A stretch of 23,671 nt of DNA from Clostridiales bacterium UBA1206 (GTDB taxonomy: Bacteria; Bacillota; Clostridia; Oscillospirales; CAG-382): assembly GCA_002310055.1 (NCBI GenBank), contig DBXS01000016.1:6152-29822 (forward strand). The letters run 5' to 3'. A program made the translations under genes and the position numbers. This document shows, one piece after another, positions 1-8,522 of the stretch; positions within the stretch are counted from its first letter, which is position 1; each line of letters opens with the position of its first letter. The notes beneath the pieces are model-generated. The model saw nothing but the letters and a program-made list of their open reading frames with translations. It was not told the origin of the DNA and did no database searches.

Positions 1-23
1 TTCGAATCACCTCGGGAACGCCA
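1..23 (+). tRNA. 3' end of a tRNA gene, cut by the window edge
   Basis: The first 23 bases read as the T-loop (TTCGAAT), the 3' half of the T-stem (CACCT), the 3' acceptor strand (CGGGAAC), a G discriminator base and an encoded CCA. A terminator hairpin begins at the next base, as expected for the last tRNA of a transcript. The anticodon lies outside the window, so the amino acid cannot be named. Confidence 0.75.
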
Positions 24-54
24 AAAGCGCCCTGTAGGGCGCTTTCTCGTTTAT
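24..54 (+). terminator. Rho-independent terminator after the tRNA
   Basis: A perfect 9-bp stem (AAAGCGCCC / GGGCGCTTT, 24-32 with 37-45) closes on a TGTA loop. It is followed by a broken T-rich stretch (TTTCTCGTTTATTT). It starts directly after the CCA of the tRNA. Confidence 0.8.
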
Positions 55-99
55 TTGGCGAAAAAAATGACCGAATCGCGGATAACTGTCAATAATAAT

Positions 100-182
100 G
101 CAAAATGCATATAATATTTATTGCGGAAAAGCGCGAAATATGCATATATATACTTGCATTTTGCCGCTCATTGTGGTAATAT
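100..182 (+). promoter_or_regulatory. Promoter of the lysC-met operon with an inverted repeat
   Basis: TTGCAT (154-159), a 17-base spacer and TAATAT (177-182) make a sigma-A-type promoter. Transcription would start near 189, leaving a leader of under 30 bases before the ATG at 217, so there is no room for a SAM or lysine riboswitch. GCAAAATGCA (100-109) and its exact reverse complement TGCATTTTGC (155-164) flank the upstream region, the second copy lying over the -35 box. A palindrome ATATGCATAT sits at 138-147. An upstream TATAAT at 110-115 has only a poor -35. A repressor site over the -35 is possible but is inference. Confidence 0.7.
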
Positions 183-216
183 TAAATATTATTAAACATC
201 AACGGAGCTGATCTTT

Positions 217-1557
217 ATGGCTGACAGAAGTTTTATAAAAGTAGTCAAATTCGGCGGTTCTTCGCTCGCCGACGCCGAGCATTTCAAAAAGGCGGCCGAT
301 ATCATCCTTTCGGACCCCACCCGCCGCTACGTGGTGCCTTCGGCGCCCGGCAAATGCGCCGCCGATAACCGCAAGGTCACGGATATGCTCATCCGCTGCT
401 GCGGGCTCGCCGCCGACCGCGCCGATTACAAGCCGCTGCTCGCCGACATCAAGGCGCGCTACGACGCGATCATAAACGGGCTGGGTATGGATTATTCGCT
501 CGACGCCGAGTTCGAAAAGATCGACGCCGAACTCAGGCGCGGCGCCGCGCTCGATTACGTCGCCAGCCGCGGCGAATATCTCAACGGTCTGGTGCTCGCG
601 CACTATATCGGCTACGAATTCGTCGACGCTTCGGAGATAATCTTTTTCGGGCCGGATAAACAGTTCGACGCCGACCGCACCAACCTCTTCGCCTCCGAGC
701 GCCTGCTCGAGCTGAAGAACGCGGTCGTGCCCGGATTCTACGGCGCGCTGCCCTGCGGAGATATAAAGACGTTTTCACGCGGGGGGAGCGACGTCACCGG
801 CGCAATTGTCGCGCGCGCGGTGATGGCTGATATCTACGAAAACTGGACCGACGTTTCCGGGTTCCTTATGTGCGACCCGCGCATAGTCGAAAACCCGCGC
901 CCCATCCACAAGATAACCTATCGCGAACTGCGCGAGCTTTCGTATATGGGCGCCACCGTGCTTCACGAAGATTCGATATTCCCCGTAAAGCTCGCCGGAA
1001 TCCCCATAAACATCCGCAACACCAACGACCCTTCCGACCCCGGCACTATGATAGTTTCGGAAAGCGAAGAGTCTGCGCCGGATATCATCACCGGTATCGC
1101 GGGGAAGAAAGGCTTTTCGGTAGTCCACCTTGAAAAAGATATGATGAACGTGGAAGTCGGCTTCGGCATGAAAGTGCTCCAGGCGTTCTACGATATGAAC
1201 ATCTGCTTCGAGCATCTGCCTTCGGGCATAGACACCATGTCGGTCATCGTCGAAACTTCGCTCATCAAGGACCGCGAAGGGTTTTTGCTTTCCAAACTTT
1301 CGCGCATGGTCACGCCCGATCATATCTCCATAACCCAGGATCTCGCGCTCATCGCGGTCGTGGGCCGCGGCATGGTCAACTATCCCGGTACCGCGAGCCG
1401 TGTCTTTTCGGCGATCGCCCGCGAGGGGATAAACATCCGTATGATAGACCAGGGTTCTTCCGAGCTCAATATCATCATCGGCGTAGCCGAACGCGATTTC
1501 GAAGCCGCCATCCGTGCGGTCTACAACGAATTCTGCAAAAATGGAAAACTATCTTAG
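217..1557 (+). CDS. lysC: Aspartate kinase (aspartokinase)
   Basis: Phosphorylates L-aspartate with ATP in the cytoplasm, the first committed step to lysine, threonine and methionine. The 446-residue protein has the family's N-terminal signature KFGGSS at residues 11-16. Its amino-acid kinase domain covers roughly residues 5-290, with a TDVSGF/DPR segment near 215-225. The C-terminal ~150 residues look like the paired ACT domains that sense amino-acid end products. The length matches monofunctional aspartokinases, and no homoserine dehydrogenase domain is fused. The ATG has a GGAG ribosome site about 10 bases upstream. It is the first gene of an operon with metF and metH, suggesting supply of homoserine/homocysteine for methionine. 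Which amino acid inhibits it cannot be read from the sequence; the symbol lysC is by family only. Confidence 0.93.
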   Translation: MADRSFIKVVKFGGSSLADAEHFKKAADIILSDPTRRYVVPSAPGKCAADNRKVTDMLIRCCGLAADRADYKPLLADIKARYDAIINGLGMDYSLDAEFEKIDAELRRGAALDYVASRGEYLNGLVLAHYIGYEFVDASEIIFFGPDKQFDADRTNLFASERLLELKNAVVPGFYGALPCGDIKTFSRGGSDVTGAIVARAVMADIYENWTDVSGFLMCDPRIVENPRPIHKITYRELRELSYMGATVLHEDSIFPVKLAGIPINIRNTNDPSDPGTMIVSESEESAPDIITGIAGKKGFSVVHLEKDMMNVEVGFGMKVLQAFYDMNICFEHLPSGIDTMSVIVETSLIKDREGFLLSKLSRMVTPDHISITQDLALIAVVGRGMVNYPGTASRVFSAIAREGINIRMIDQGSSELNIIIGVAERDFEAAIRAVYNEFCKNGKLS

Positions 1558-2173
1558 CGTTTTCCGCGCCGCCGCGGCGGAATTCACCGAACGCAAATCG
1601 GTGTTCATTGGCTCTTGCGCACCCGTTTCCACCGAAGAAGAGGCGCTGGAGTTCGTCAATTCGCTGCGCAAAAAGTACGCCGACGCTACACATAACGTCT
1701 ACGCGTATATAGTGCGCGAAAACAACGCCTGCCGCTTTTCGGACGACGGCGAACCGCACGGCACCGCCGGAATGCCGGTGCTCGACGTGCTGCGCAAGGA
1801 AGGTCTGACCGACGTCGCAGTGGTCGTCACGCGATATTTCGGCGGCATACTGCTCGGCACGGGCGGGCTCGTGCGCGCCTACACCGCTTCGGCAAAGCAG
1901 GCTATCGACGCCGCCGGGCGCGCCGAATGGGCGAAATGCGCCCGCTTTTCCGTGAGATCGGATTATTCGGATCATCAGAAACTTACGTATTATTTCCGCA
2001 AGAACGGAATAGAAGTCAAAGACACCGCGTTTTCGGACGCCGTCGTGAACGAATGCGTCGTCGGTTCGGAGCTTATGAAGAACGTCGCCGAAGATATAAC
2101 TTCGCTGACCAACGGCAGGGCGGAACTCGAATTCCTCGCCGACGAATACGTTAAAAGAGAGGTAAAATTATGA
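1541..2173 (+). CDS. IMPACT / YigZ-YvyE family protein
   Basis: A 210-residue member of the UPF0029 (IMPACT) family; the N-terminal domain carries DGEPHGTAG (about 69-77) and the strongly conserved VTRYFGGILLGTGGL segment about 30 residues later. A smaller C-terminal domain follows, as in YigZ/YvyE. Eukaryotic IMPACT modulates GCN1/GCN2 translation control; the bacterial role is not settled, so no specific function is claimed. I chose the ATG at 1541 (first residues MENYLSVF), which gives the usual family length. An in-frame ATG at 1514 would add nine residues. The start lies inside the end of lysC (17-base overlap) with no clear ribosome site, so translation is probably coupled to lysC. Its stop overlaps the metF start. 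Confidence 0.88.
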   Translation: MENYLSVFRAAAAEFTERKSVFIGSCAPVSTEEEALEFVNSLRKKYADATHNVYAYIVRENNACRFSDDGEPHGTAGMPVLDVLRKEGLTDVAVVVTRYFGGILLGTGGLVRAYTASAKQAIDAAGRAEWAKCARFSVRSDYSDHQKLTYYFRKNGIEVKDTAFSDAVVNECVVGSELMKNVAEDITSLTNGRAELEFLADEYVKREVKL

Positions 2174-3015
2174 AGATAAGCGATCTGCTTGCCCGCGGCG
2201 GGATAACCGTTTCGTGCGAGCTTTTTCCGCCCAAACAGTTTGAAAAACTCGCCGAAGTTAAAGACGTGGTCGCCCGCACGGCGGCGCTCGGACCCTCGTT
2301 CATCTCGTGCACCTACGGCGCAACGGGCGGAACTTCGGAATACACCATAGACATTGCGAAAGAGATCAACGCCCACGGCGTTCCGGCGCTGGCGCACCTC
2401 ACCTGCGTCTCGTCCACAAAAGAAAAAGTCGCCGAGGTCATAGAAGGGCTTTCGCAAAACGGAATAGAAAACGTGCTCGCCCTGCGCGGCGATATCCCGC
2501 CGACAGGCAGGATCGCGTTCGATTACGCGCACGCGGCGGATCTTGTGGAAGAGCTCAAAGCGCGCGGCGATTTCTGCATCGGCGGCGCATGCTATCCCGA
2601 AGGACATCCCGAAAGCGACTGCATGGAAAAAGACCTGTACTATATGCGCGTAAAATACGAAAAAGGCGTTGAATTCTTCACGTCGCAGCTGTTTTTCGAT
2701 AACTCCGCGTTCCTTTCGTTCTGCGAAAGCGCCCGCGGTATCGGCATCGGCGCGCCGCTGATCGCCGGGATAATGCCCGTCACCAACGCGTTCAGTATCG
2801 AAAGGATGATACGGCTTTCCAACTGCCGCGTCACGCCCGAACTCGCCGCGCTGCTCCAGAAATACGGCGGCACGCCCGATATGGGAAAAGCCGGGATAGA
2901 ATTTTCCACCAAGCAGATCAACGCGCTCATCAAAGAAGGCGTAAAACATATACACATTTACACTATGAACCGGCCCGAGATCGCTCAGGCGATAATGGAG
3001 GGCATAGAAAGGTAA
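2170..3015 (+). CDS. metF: Methylenetetrahydrofolate reductase
   Basis: Reduces 5,10-methylene-THF to 5-methyl-THF, the methyl donor used by the next gene product, MetH. The 281-residue protein begins with the family motif CELFPPK (residues 16-22, with the conserved Glu17) and continues with FISCTYGATGGT and ALRGDIPP, all typical of the FAD-binding TIM barrel. Length matches bacterial MetF (about 280-300). It starts in an ATGA overlap with the preceding stop and has a GAGAGG ribosome site. It ends three bases before metH. Adjacency to metH is the functional pairing expected for methionine synthesis. Confidence 0.96.
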   Translation: MKISDLLARGGITVSCELFPPKQFEKLAEVKDVVARTAALGPSFISCTYGATGGTSEYTIDIAKEINAHGVPALAHLTCVSSTKEKVAEVIEGLSQNGIENVLALRGDIPPTGRIAFDYAHAADLVEELKARGDFCIGGACYPEGHPESDCMEKDLYYMRVKYEKGVEFFTSQLFFDNSAFLSFCESARGIGIGAPLIAGIMPVTNAFSIERMIRLSNCRVTPELAALLQKYGGTPDMGKAGIEFSTKQINALIKEGVKHIHIYTMNRPEIAQAIMEGIER

Positions 3016-3018
3016 AAA

Positions 3019-5373
3019 ATGCGTTTCAAGGACGTTTTCGGCAAAAAGTTCATGCTGTTCGACGGCTCCACCGGCACCGCGCTCCAAAAAGCGGGGCTCG
3101 CGGCGGACGAGCTGCCCGAAGAGTGGAACTTTTCGCACCCCGAAAAAATAGCGGCGCTCCACCGCTCATATATCGAAGCGGGCTGCGACGTCATTGCGAC
3201 CAATACGTTCGGCGCGAATCCGTTCAAGATGAGCGAGCGCGGAATGGACGCTGACGCCGTGATAAAGCGCGCCGTCGCCATAGCGCGCGCCGAGGCGGAA
3301 AAAGCGGAAAAGCAGGTGTTCGTCGCGCTTTCTGCGGGGCCTCTGGGCAGATTGCTTTCGCCGCTCGGCGACCTGGATTTCGAAGACGCCGTCGCGGCGT
3401 TTGCCGGGATGTGCGTTTCCGCGCGCGACGCGGGCGCCGACCTTATACTTTTCGAGACCATTTCCGATCCGTACGAAATGAAAGCGGCGCTGCTCGCCGC
3501 GCGTGAGAATACGGATCTTCCCGTTATAATCACCATGATGCCGGGCAAGGACGACCGCCTTATCTCGGGCGGCGAACCCGCCGCCGCGGCGGTGATGCTG
3601 TGCTCGATGGGAGTCGACGGCATAGGGCTCAACTGCGGCGAGGGGCCCGAACAGTTCTTACGCGTGCTGCCCGGAATGATGCCGTACGTCGACGTCCCGG
3701 TGCTGTGTTCGCCCAACGCGGGGCTCCCGCACGGCGACGAACACGGCTGCGCGAGCTACGACGTTTCGCCCGCTGAATACGCCGCTATGTGCCGCCGCCT
3801 TGCGGAATACGGTGCTAGCGCCCTGGGCGGATGCTGCGGCACCGACAGCGACTATATAAAAGCCGTAAACGACGTTATGCAGGATTTCGTCATAAATCCG
3901 CCGGCGCGCGCTTCGGTCACACGGGTGTCGTCGCGCAGCAGAGTGGCGGAATTCGGCGGAAAGCCGCTCATCGTCGGAGAGCGCATCAATCCAACCGGGA
4001 AATCCGCAATGAAAACGGCGCTCAAAGAAGACGATATGAGCTATATTATGCGCGAAGCGGTCTCGCAGACCGCCGCCGGCGCCGATATTCTCGACGTAAA
4101 CGTCGGGCTGCCCGGCATCGACGAACCGGCTATGCTGGTGCGCGCGGTGACCGCGGCGCAGAAAGTGACCGAGCTTCCGCTGCAGATCGACACCGCCGAC
4201 AAGACCGCGCTCGAAAAGGCGCTGCGAGTCTACAACGGCAAGCCGCTCATCAATTCGGTCAACGCCTCTCCCGAATCTATGGACAAGGTGTTCCCGCTCG
4301 TCAAGAAGTACGGCGGCGCGGTGGTGTGCCTCGCCATGGACGAAAAGTCCATTCCCGAAACTCCCGCCGGGCGCGCCGAGGTCATAGGGCGCATCGTGCG
4401 CCGCGCTGCCGAATACGGCATTCCGGCGTGCGACCTGATCGCCGACGGCTTGGTCACGACCGCCGCCACCGATCCGGACGCGGCGAACAAGACTCTCGAC
4501 GCGATCGCGCTCATCAAAGAAAAATACGGTATCTGTTCCATACTCGGCATTTCCAACATATCGTTCGGTCTGCCGGAGCGCGAAAAACTCAACGCCGCAT
4601 TCCTCAGCGCGGCGCTGGGGCGCGGACTTTCGTCGGCGATAATGAACCCGCTTTCCGCACCCGTGGCGGAAGCGTACAGGGAATTCGTGCAGAGCGGCGC
4701 TTACGGCGAATTCGCCGTGGGCGATACCGGCGTGCGCAAATTCGACGGCGGCGAGATCACGCTCAAGACCGCCGTGGTGTTCGGGCTCGCCGAACAGGCG
4801 GCCAAAGAAGCCGCCGAGCTCGCGAAGACTCAGCCGCCTATGGATATAGTCAACAACGAACTCATCCCCGCGCTGGACGAAGTCGGCGCGGATTACGAAA
4901 GCGGCAAGTCGTTCCTGCCGCAGCTGCTTATGTCGGCGGACGCCGCCAAATCGGCGTTCGAAGAAATAAAACGCGCCTACGCCGGTAAAGGCGAAGGCGG
5001 CGAAAAGATAGTGATGGCGACCGTTCAGGGCGACATTCACGATATAGGCAAGAACATAGTAAAGGCGCTGCTTGAAAACTACGGCTACGACGTGATAGAC
5101 TTAGGCAAGGACGTCCCGCCCGAGACCGTGCTCGAAGCCGTCGAGCGCACCGGCGCGCGGCTCGTGGGACTTTCGGCGCTTATGACGACTACGGTCGTCA
5201 ATATGGAAAAGACCATCCGTCTGCTCCACGAAAAAGCGCCGCAGTGCAAAGTGATGGTGGGCGGCGCGGTGCTCAACGAGGAATACGCGCGCGCCATCAA
5301 CGCCGATTATTACGCGGCCGACGCCGTCGGCGCCGTCAAATGCGCCGGCAGCTTTTTCGGGGTGAAGGAATGA
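3019..5373 (+). CDS. metH: Cobalamin-dependent methionine synthase lacking the reactivation domain
   Basis: Transfers a methyl group from 5-methyl-THF to homocysteine through enzyme-bound cobalamin. Domains in order: homocysteine-binding barrel (about 1-290) with the zinc ligands Cys206, Cys272 and Cys273 (the last two in GGCCGT); pterin-binding barrel (about 310-570) starting VGERINPTG; B12 cap helices (about 580-650); B12 Rossmann domain (about 660-784) with the DxHxxG motif whose histidine, His674, is the lower cobalt ligand. At 784 residues it ends after the B12 domain. The C-terminal AdoMet-dependent reactivation domain of the ~1,200-residue E. coli enzyme is absent. Thermotoga maritima MetH is similarly short and has its reactivation domain as a separate protein; no such gene is seen in this window. 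It overlaps trmK by four bases. Confidence 0.96.
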   Translation: MRFKDVFGKKFMLFDGSTGTALQKAGLAADELPEEWNFSHPEKIAALHRSYIEAGCDVIATNTFGANPFKMSERGMDADAVIKRAVAIARAEAEKAEKQVFVALSAGPLGRLLSPLGDLDFEDAVAAFAGMCVSARDAGADLILFETISDPYEMKAALLAARENTDLPVIITMMPGKDDRLISGGEPAAAAVMLCSMGVDGIGLNCGEGPEQFLRVLPGMMPYVDVPVLCSPNAGLPHGDEHGCASYDVSPAEYAAMCRRLAEYGASALGGCCGTDSDYIKAVNDVMQDFVINPPARASVTRVSSRSRVAEFGGKPLIVGERINPTGKSAMKTALKEDDMSYIMREAVSQTAAGADILDVNVGLPGIDEPAMLVRAVTAAQKVTELPLQIDTADKTALEKALRVYNGKPLINSVNASPESMDKVFPLVKKYGGAVVCLAMDEKSIPETPAGRAEVIGRIVRRAAEYGIPACDLIADGLVTTAATDPDAANKTLDAIALIKEKYGICSILGISNISFGLPEREKLNAAFLSAALGRGLSSAIMNPLSAPVAEAYREFVQSGAYGEFAVGDTGVRKFDGGEITLKTAVVFGLAEQAAKEAAELAKTQPPMDIVNNELIPALDEVGADYESGKSFLPQLLMSADAAKSAFEEIKRAYAGKGEGGEKIVMATVQGDIHDIGKNIVKALLENYGYDVIDLGKDVPPETVLEAVERTGARLVGLSALMTTTVVNMEKTIRLLHEKAPQCKVMVGGAVLNEEYARAINADYYAADAVGAVKCAGSFFGVKE

Positions 5374-6020
5374 ACCCGGGCAGGCGGCTGCTTTCGGCGG
5401 CCTCGCTCTGCCGCGGCGGCAATATAATAGATATCGGTTCCGACCACGGCTTTCTGCCGGTATGGCTTTTGCTCAACGCAAAGTGTGAATCCGCTTCCGC
5501 GAGCGACATAAATCCTATGCCGCTGGAACGCTGCAGAAAGACCGCCGAAAAATACGGAGTCGCCAAAGATATGCGGTTTTTCCTTTCCGACGGGTTCGAC
5601 AATGTCGAAGGCGTTTACGACGCGGCGTTCGTGTGCGGTATGGGCGGAATTATGATAGCCGATATCATCCGCCGCGCGCCCCAAAGGGCGGCGCTCTGGG
5701 TGCTCCAGCCTATGACCAACGCCGAGATACTGCGCGCTTTTCTGTGGGATAACGGCTACGTTATAACCGAAGAGGTCTATACGGTCGAAAAGCGAAAGCC
5801 CTATGCGGTCATCGCCGCGGAATACGTCGGTATCAAAACGCTGTATTCGTACGCCGACACGTATCTCGGCAAAGTCCGTCCAAAGAGCGCGGAATACGCG
5901 CAGTACGTCCGCAAGACGCTCGCTTCGGCGCAGAAACGCCTGATGGGGAAAAAGCGCGAAAACGCCGATACTTCGTGCGAAGAACAACTAATAGAAGAAT
6001 GCGTTCGCCATATTTCATAG
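5370..6020 (+). CDS. trmK: tRNA (adenine(22)-N1)-methyltransferase
   Basis: An SAM-dependent methyltransferase of the TrmK family, which makes m1A22 in bacterial tRNAs. The 216-residue protein has the SAM-binding motif DIGSDHGFLP at residues 21-30, ASDINPMPLERC just after, and the family GMGG motif at 90-93. The C-terminal part is helical and basic, as in B. subtilis TrmK (about 235 residues). I chose the ATG at 5370, which overlaps the metH stop (ATGA) and has a GAAGGA ribosome site; a longer in-frame reading would lie inside metH. It is the last gene of the operon. The link to methionine synthesis may simply be SAM use; this is inference. Confidence 0.9.
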   Translation: MNPGRRLLSAASLCRGGNIIDIGSDHGFLPVWLLLNAKCESASASDINPMPLERCRKTAEKYGVAKDMRFFLSDGFDNVEGVYDAAFVCGMGGIMIADIIRRAPQRAALWVLQPMTNAEILRAFLWDNGYVITEEVYTVEKRKPYAVIAAEYVGIKTLYSYADTYLGKVRPKSAEYAQYVRKTLASAQKRLMGKKRENADTSCEEQLIEECVRHIS

Positions 6021-6044
6021 ACCGGCGACAAAAGCATACAAAAC

Positions 6045-6067
6045 AAGGGCGAAAGCCCTTTTCTTCT
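6045..6067 (+). terminator. Terminator of the lysC-metH-trmK operon
   Basis: AAGGGC (6045-6050), a GAAA tetraloop and GCCCTT (6055-6060) form a 6-bp hairpin followed by TTCTTCTT. It lies 25 bases after the trmK stop and just before the next promoter. Confidence 0.78.
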
Positions 6068-6070
6068 TGC

Positions 6071-6100
6071 TTGACAAACGGTATGAGCGGGGTGTATGAT
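6071..6100 (+). promoter_or_regulatory. Promoter of the zinc-ribbon protein gene
   Basis: A perfect TTGACA (6071-6076), an 18-base spacer and TATGAT (6095-6100). It overlaps the end of the upstream terminator region and lies 34 bases before the ATG at 6134. Confidence 0.8.
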
Positions 6101-6133
6101 TTTTTTGCACTAAAAACAAAGGAGCAAAAGAAT

Positions 6134-6808
6134 ATGATCTGTACAAAATGCGGCGCCGAACTTCCCGACGACGCCAACGAATGTTCCGTTTGCGGAGAAC
6201 CTGTCCCGAGCGCCGAAGACAGCGGCGATCTGCCGGTGTTATATACCGAAGAAAAGCTGCTCGAATATCCGCCCGACGCTCCGGAAAAGCCCGCGCAAGC
6301 GAAAAAAGCGGAAGCCGAAAACAAAAAAACTCCCCGCCGCAGAGGCAGGGGATGGGATATCGCCGCCGTGATACTTACGGCGTTCGCGTGCGCGGCGGCG
6401 CTGTATCCGCTCTGCCGCGATTTTGCGCTTATCTGCATAGACGTTTCCAAAGCCGTGGAGGCGGGCGACGTGTTCCCGGTGGAAGGGATGATCTTCGCTT
6501 CCGCTTCGGTCGCCGCTGCGTTTGCCGCCGACCTTGCGCTTTCAGTGAAAAGCGCGTTCGGCAGGGGCGGAAAGCGCACGTTTTTCTTTTTTGCTTTTCC
6601 CGTTTTGCTTTTCTTCTGGCTTTTCGCCCGTATAAACGACACCCCCGCGCGGTTCGTCGGCTCGTCGAGGACGGCGCAGGCGTTACTGTGCGGGAGCGAA
6701 CTGTTTTATAAAGAGGATTTCTCGCTCATCTCGCTCGTGATACTGGCGTTCGTACTTTGCGCGCAGATAGCGGCGAGAAAAGGCGGGGAAGAGACGGCGC
6801 AGAATTGA
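6134..6808 (+). CDS. Zinc-ribbon membrane protein of unknown function
   Basis: A 224-residue protein. Residues 3-21 form a zinc ribbon with two CxxC pairs (Cys3/Cys6 and Cys17/Cys20). A polar, lysine/proline-rich linker (about 25-78) follows, then about four hydrophobic stretches likely to be membrane helices (near 80-100, 115-140, 150-170 and 200-215). This ribbon-linker-membrane plan is common in Bacillota proteins annotated only as zinc-ribbon domain proteins; I cannot give a function. The ATG at 6134 follows a GGAG ribosome site and the promoter at 6071-6100; longer in-frame readings begin upstream of that promoter. The TGA stop directly abuts the stop of the convergent gene with no terminator between them. 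Confidence 0.82.
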   Translation: MICTKCGAELPDDANECSVCGEPVPSAEDSGDLPVLYTEEKLLEYPPDAPEKPAQAKKAEAENKKTPRRRGRGWDIAAVILTAFACAAALYPLCRDFALICIDVSKAVEAGDVFPVEGMIFASASVAAAFAADLALSVKSAFGRGGKRTFFFFAFPVLLFFWLFARINDTPARFVGSSRTAQALLCGSELFYKEDFSLISLVILAFVLCAQIAARKGGEETAQN

Positions 6809-8500
6809 TCACTCGTTGAGGTCGCGCGTGACCACGTACGCTTTTTTCATAGTGACCGTGGATTTTTCGCCGTTGATGGCGTATGCTATGTTGATGGCGT
6901 GGTCCGAGCAGCGCTCGAGGTCGGTTATCATATCGGTGAAAATGACCCCGCCGCGCGGATCGCATTTTTCGTTTTTGAGCCGCTGGATGTGGTTTTCAAT
7001 ATATTCTTCCTGCATCGCGTCGACCGATTCTTCAAGGTCGCTCACTTCGCCCAGGCGGTCGAATTCGCGCTTTTCATAGACTTCTATCGAAAGCTCGAGC
7101 GTCTGCATGGAATGTTCGGCTATGGAACGCAGCTCGGCGAGCCCTTCTTTGCTTATCACGGCCTCGGAGCTCTTGAGTTCTTCGGTGTATTCGGCGATAT
7201 TTTCGGCGTGGTCGCCTATACGTTCGATATCGGCGACGACCCTGAGCATAATGCCGGCTTCGGAAATATCGGCGTCAAACAGCGCCTTGCCGTGCAGCTG
7301 CACCAGAAAACCGGTGATCTCGTGGTTGAGGTAGTTTATGGTCTTTTCCACTTCGAGCACGCGCTCGGCTTTGTCGGGATCGACTTCAAAGAACGAATCG
7401 AGCGCGAGCTTGATGTTGTCGCGCGTGATATACGCCATACGCATAACTTCCTGCTTGACCTGCCTTATCCCCAGCGCGGGGTTGACGAGCGAGTTGCTGC
7501 TTATATACATAAGCTTTTTGGTGGTGTATTCCTCTTTCTCGTCGTCTGGCATAAGCTTTGTGACGAACGCGCATATCGGCTTGCACAGCGGGATCACCGC
7601 CAGGTTGGCGATCAAGTTGAACATAAGGTGGAAGTTCGCTATCTGCCGCGAAACGTTGCCCGCCGGACTTATGTCTATTATAAGATCGACTATGGCGGGG
7701 ACTAAGAGCAGCAGCACAACGAAGATGACCGTACCGGCGAGCTTGGACATAACGCTCGCCGCCGCCGCGCGCTTTGAACGGCGGTTGGCGCCGAAAGATA
7801 CGAGTACGACCGGCATAACGGCGCCCACGTTCATACCGATGATTATATACATCACATCACGCAGCGCTATCCCCGAAGCCACCGCCGAGGTGGAAACGAG
7901 TACCTGCAGTATACCGATGGAAGCCGAAGACGACTGTATGAGCGCCGTCACCAGCACGCCCAAACCGAAACATACGAACGGATTGCCGAACGCCGAAAGG
8001 AAATCGGCGATTATGGTATCGATGGGGAGCTTGTCGACCGCGGTGTTCATTATGAGTATGCCCACGAACAGAAGCCCGAAACCGAGTATGATGGAGCCAG
8101 TTTTTTTGACGACGCGCTTCTTCACGAACAGGAGCAGCGCCGCGCCGACGAACAGTATGAGCGGAGCTATGGAATCTATTTTGAACGCGATGATCTGCGA
8201 AGTGACGGTGGTACCTATGTTGGCGCCGAGCATGACGTACAGCGCCTTGGTGAGCTCCATAAAGCCCGAAGACACAAAGCCCACGGTGAGGACGCTCGCG
8301 GCGCCCGAACTCTGGATGAGCGCGGTGACGACTATACCCACGACAAAAGCGTAAACGCCTTTGCTCGTGGCTTTTTCAAGTATTTTGCTCAGCTTGTCGC
8401 CGGCGGCGTCTTCCAGCGATTTGGAAGTGAAGTTGATCCCGTAAAGGAACAGCCCTATGCCGCCCAGCAGCAGAAAGATACCGTATATGGTCTCGCTCAT
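6809..8500 (-). CDS. Na+/phosphate cotransporter family protein with PhoU-like domain
   Basis: Likely a sodium-coupled phosphate transporter (NptA/PNaS family) in the cytoplasmic membrane. The 563-residue protein has an N-terminal membrane region (about 1-320) with the family's inverted-repeat signature, one QSS motif in each half: TALIQSSGA (Gln63-Ser65) and TALIQSSSA (Gln189-Ser191). The C-terminal ~200 residues are soluble and helical, with ERIGDHAENIAEY and ERCSDHAINIAYA, matching the PhoU fold that may sense phosphate or metal. The length is usual for bacterial fusions of this type. Its start has an AAGGA ribosome site. It is 22 bases downstream of the phosphoesterase gene, so the two form an operon. 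Confidence 0.93.
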   Translation of the reverse strand: MSETIYGIFLLLGGIGLFLYGINFTSKSLEDAAGDKLSKILEKATSKGVYAFVVGIVVTALIQSSGAASVLTVGFVSSGFMELTKALYVMLGANIGTTVTSQIIAFKIDSIAPLILFVGAALLLFVKKRVVKKTGSIILGFGLLFVGILIMNTAVDKLPIDTIIADFLSAFGNPFVCFGLGVLVTALIQSSSASIGILQVLVSTSAVASGIALRDVMYIIIGMNVGAVMPVVLVSFGANRRSKRAAAASVMSKLAGTVIFVVLLLLVPAIVDLIIDISPAGNVSRQIANFHLMFNLIANLAVIPLCKPICAFVTKLMPDDEKEEYTTKKLMYISSNSLVNPALGIRQVKQEVMRMAYITRDNIKLALDSFFEVDPDKAERVLEVEKTINYLNHEITGFLVQLHGKALFDADISEAGIMLRVVADIERIGDHAENIAEYTEELKSSEAVISKEGLAELRSIAEHSMQTLELSIEVYEKREFDRLGEVSDLEESVDAMQEEYIENHIQRLKNEKCDPRGGVIFTDMITDLERCSDHAINIAYAINGEKSTVTMKKAYVVTRDLNE

Positions 8501-8522
8501 ATTTTCACGTCCTTGATGTGGG

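Noticed and set aside
61..216. SAM or lysine riboswitch ahead of lysC
   Set aside because: The best promoter leaves a leader under 30 bases, and the AT-rich sequence has no riboswitch-like stems.
3658..5040. Long minus-strand reading frame opposite metH
   Set aside because: It is a shadow of a GC-rich gene; metH on the plus strand has complete domain motifs.
5244..5369. Longer N-terminus for TrmK
   Set aside because: It would be a frame-shifted reading of the metH 3' end rich in Arg; the family N-terminus fits the ATG at 5370.
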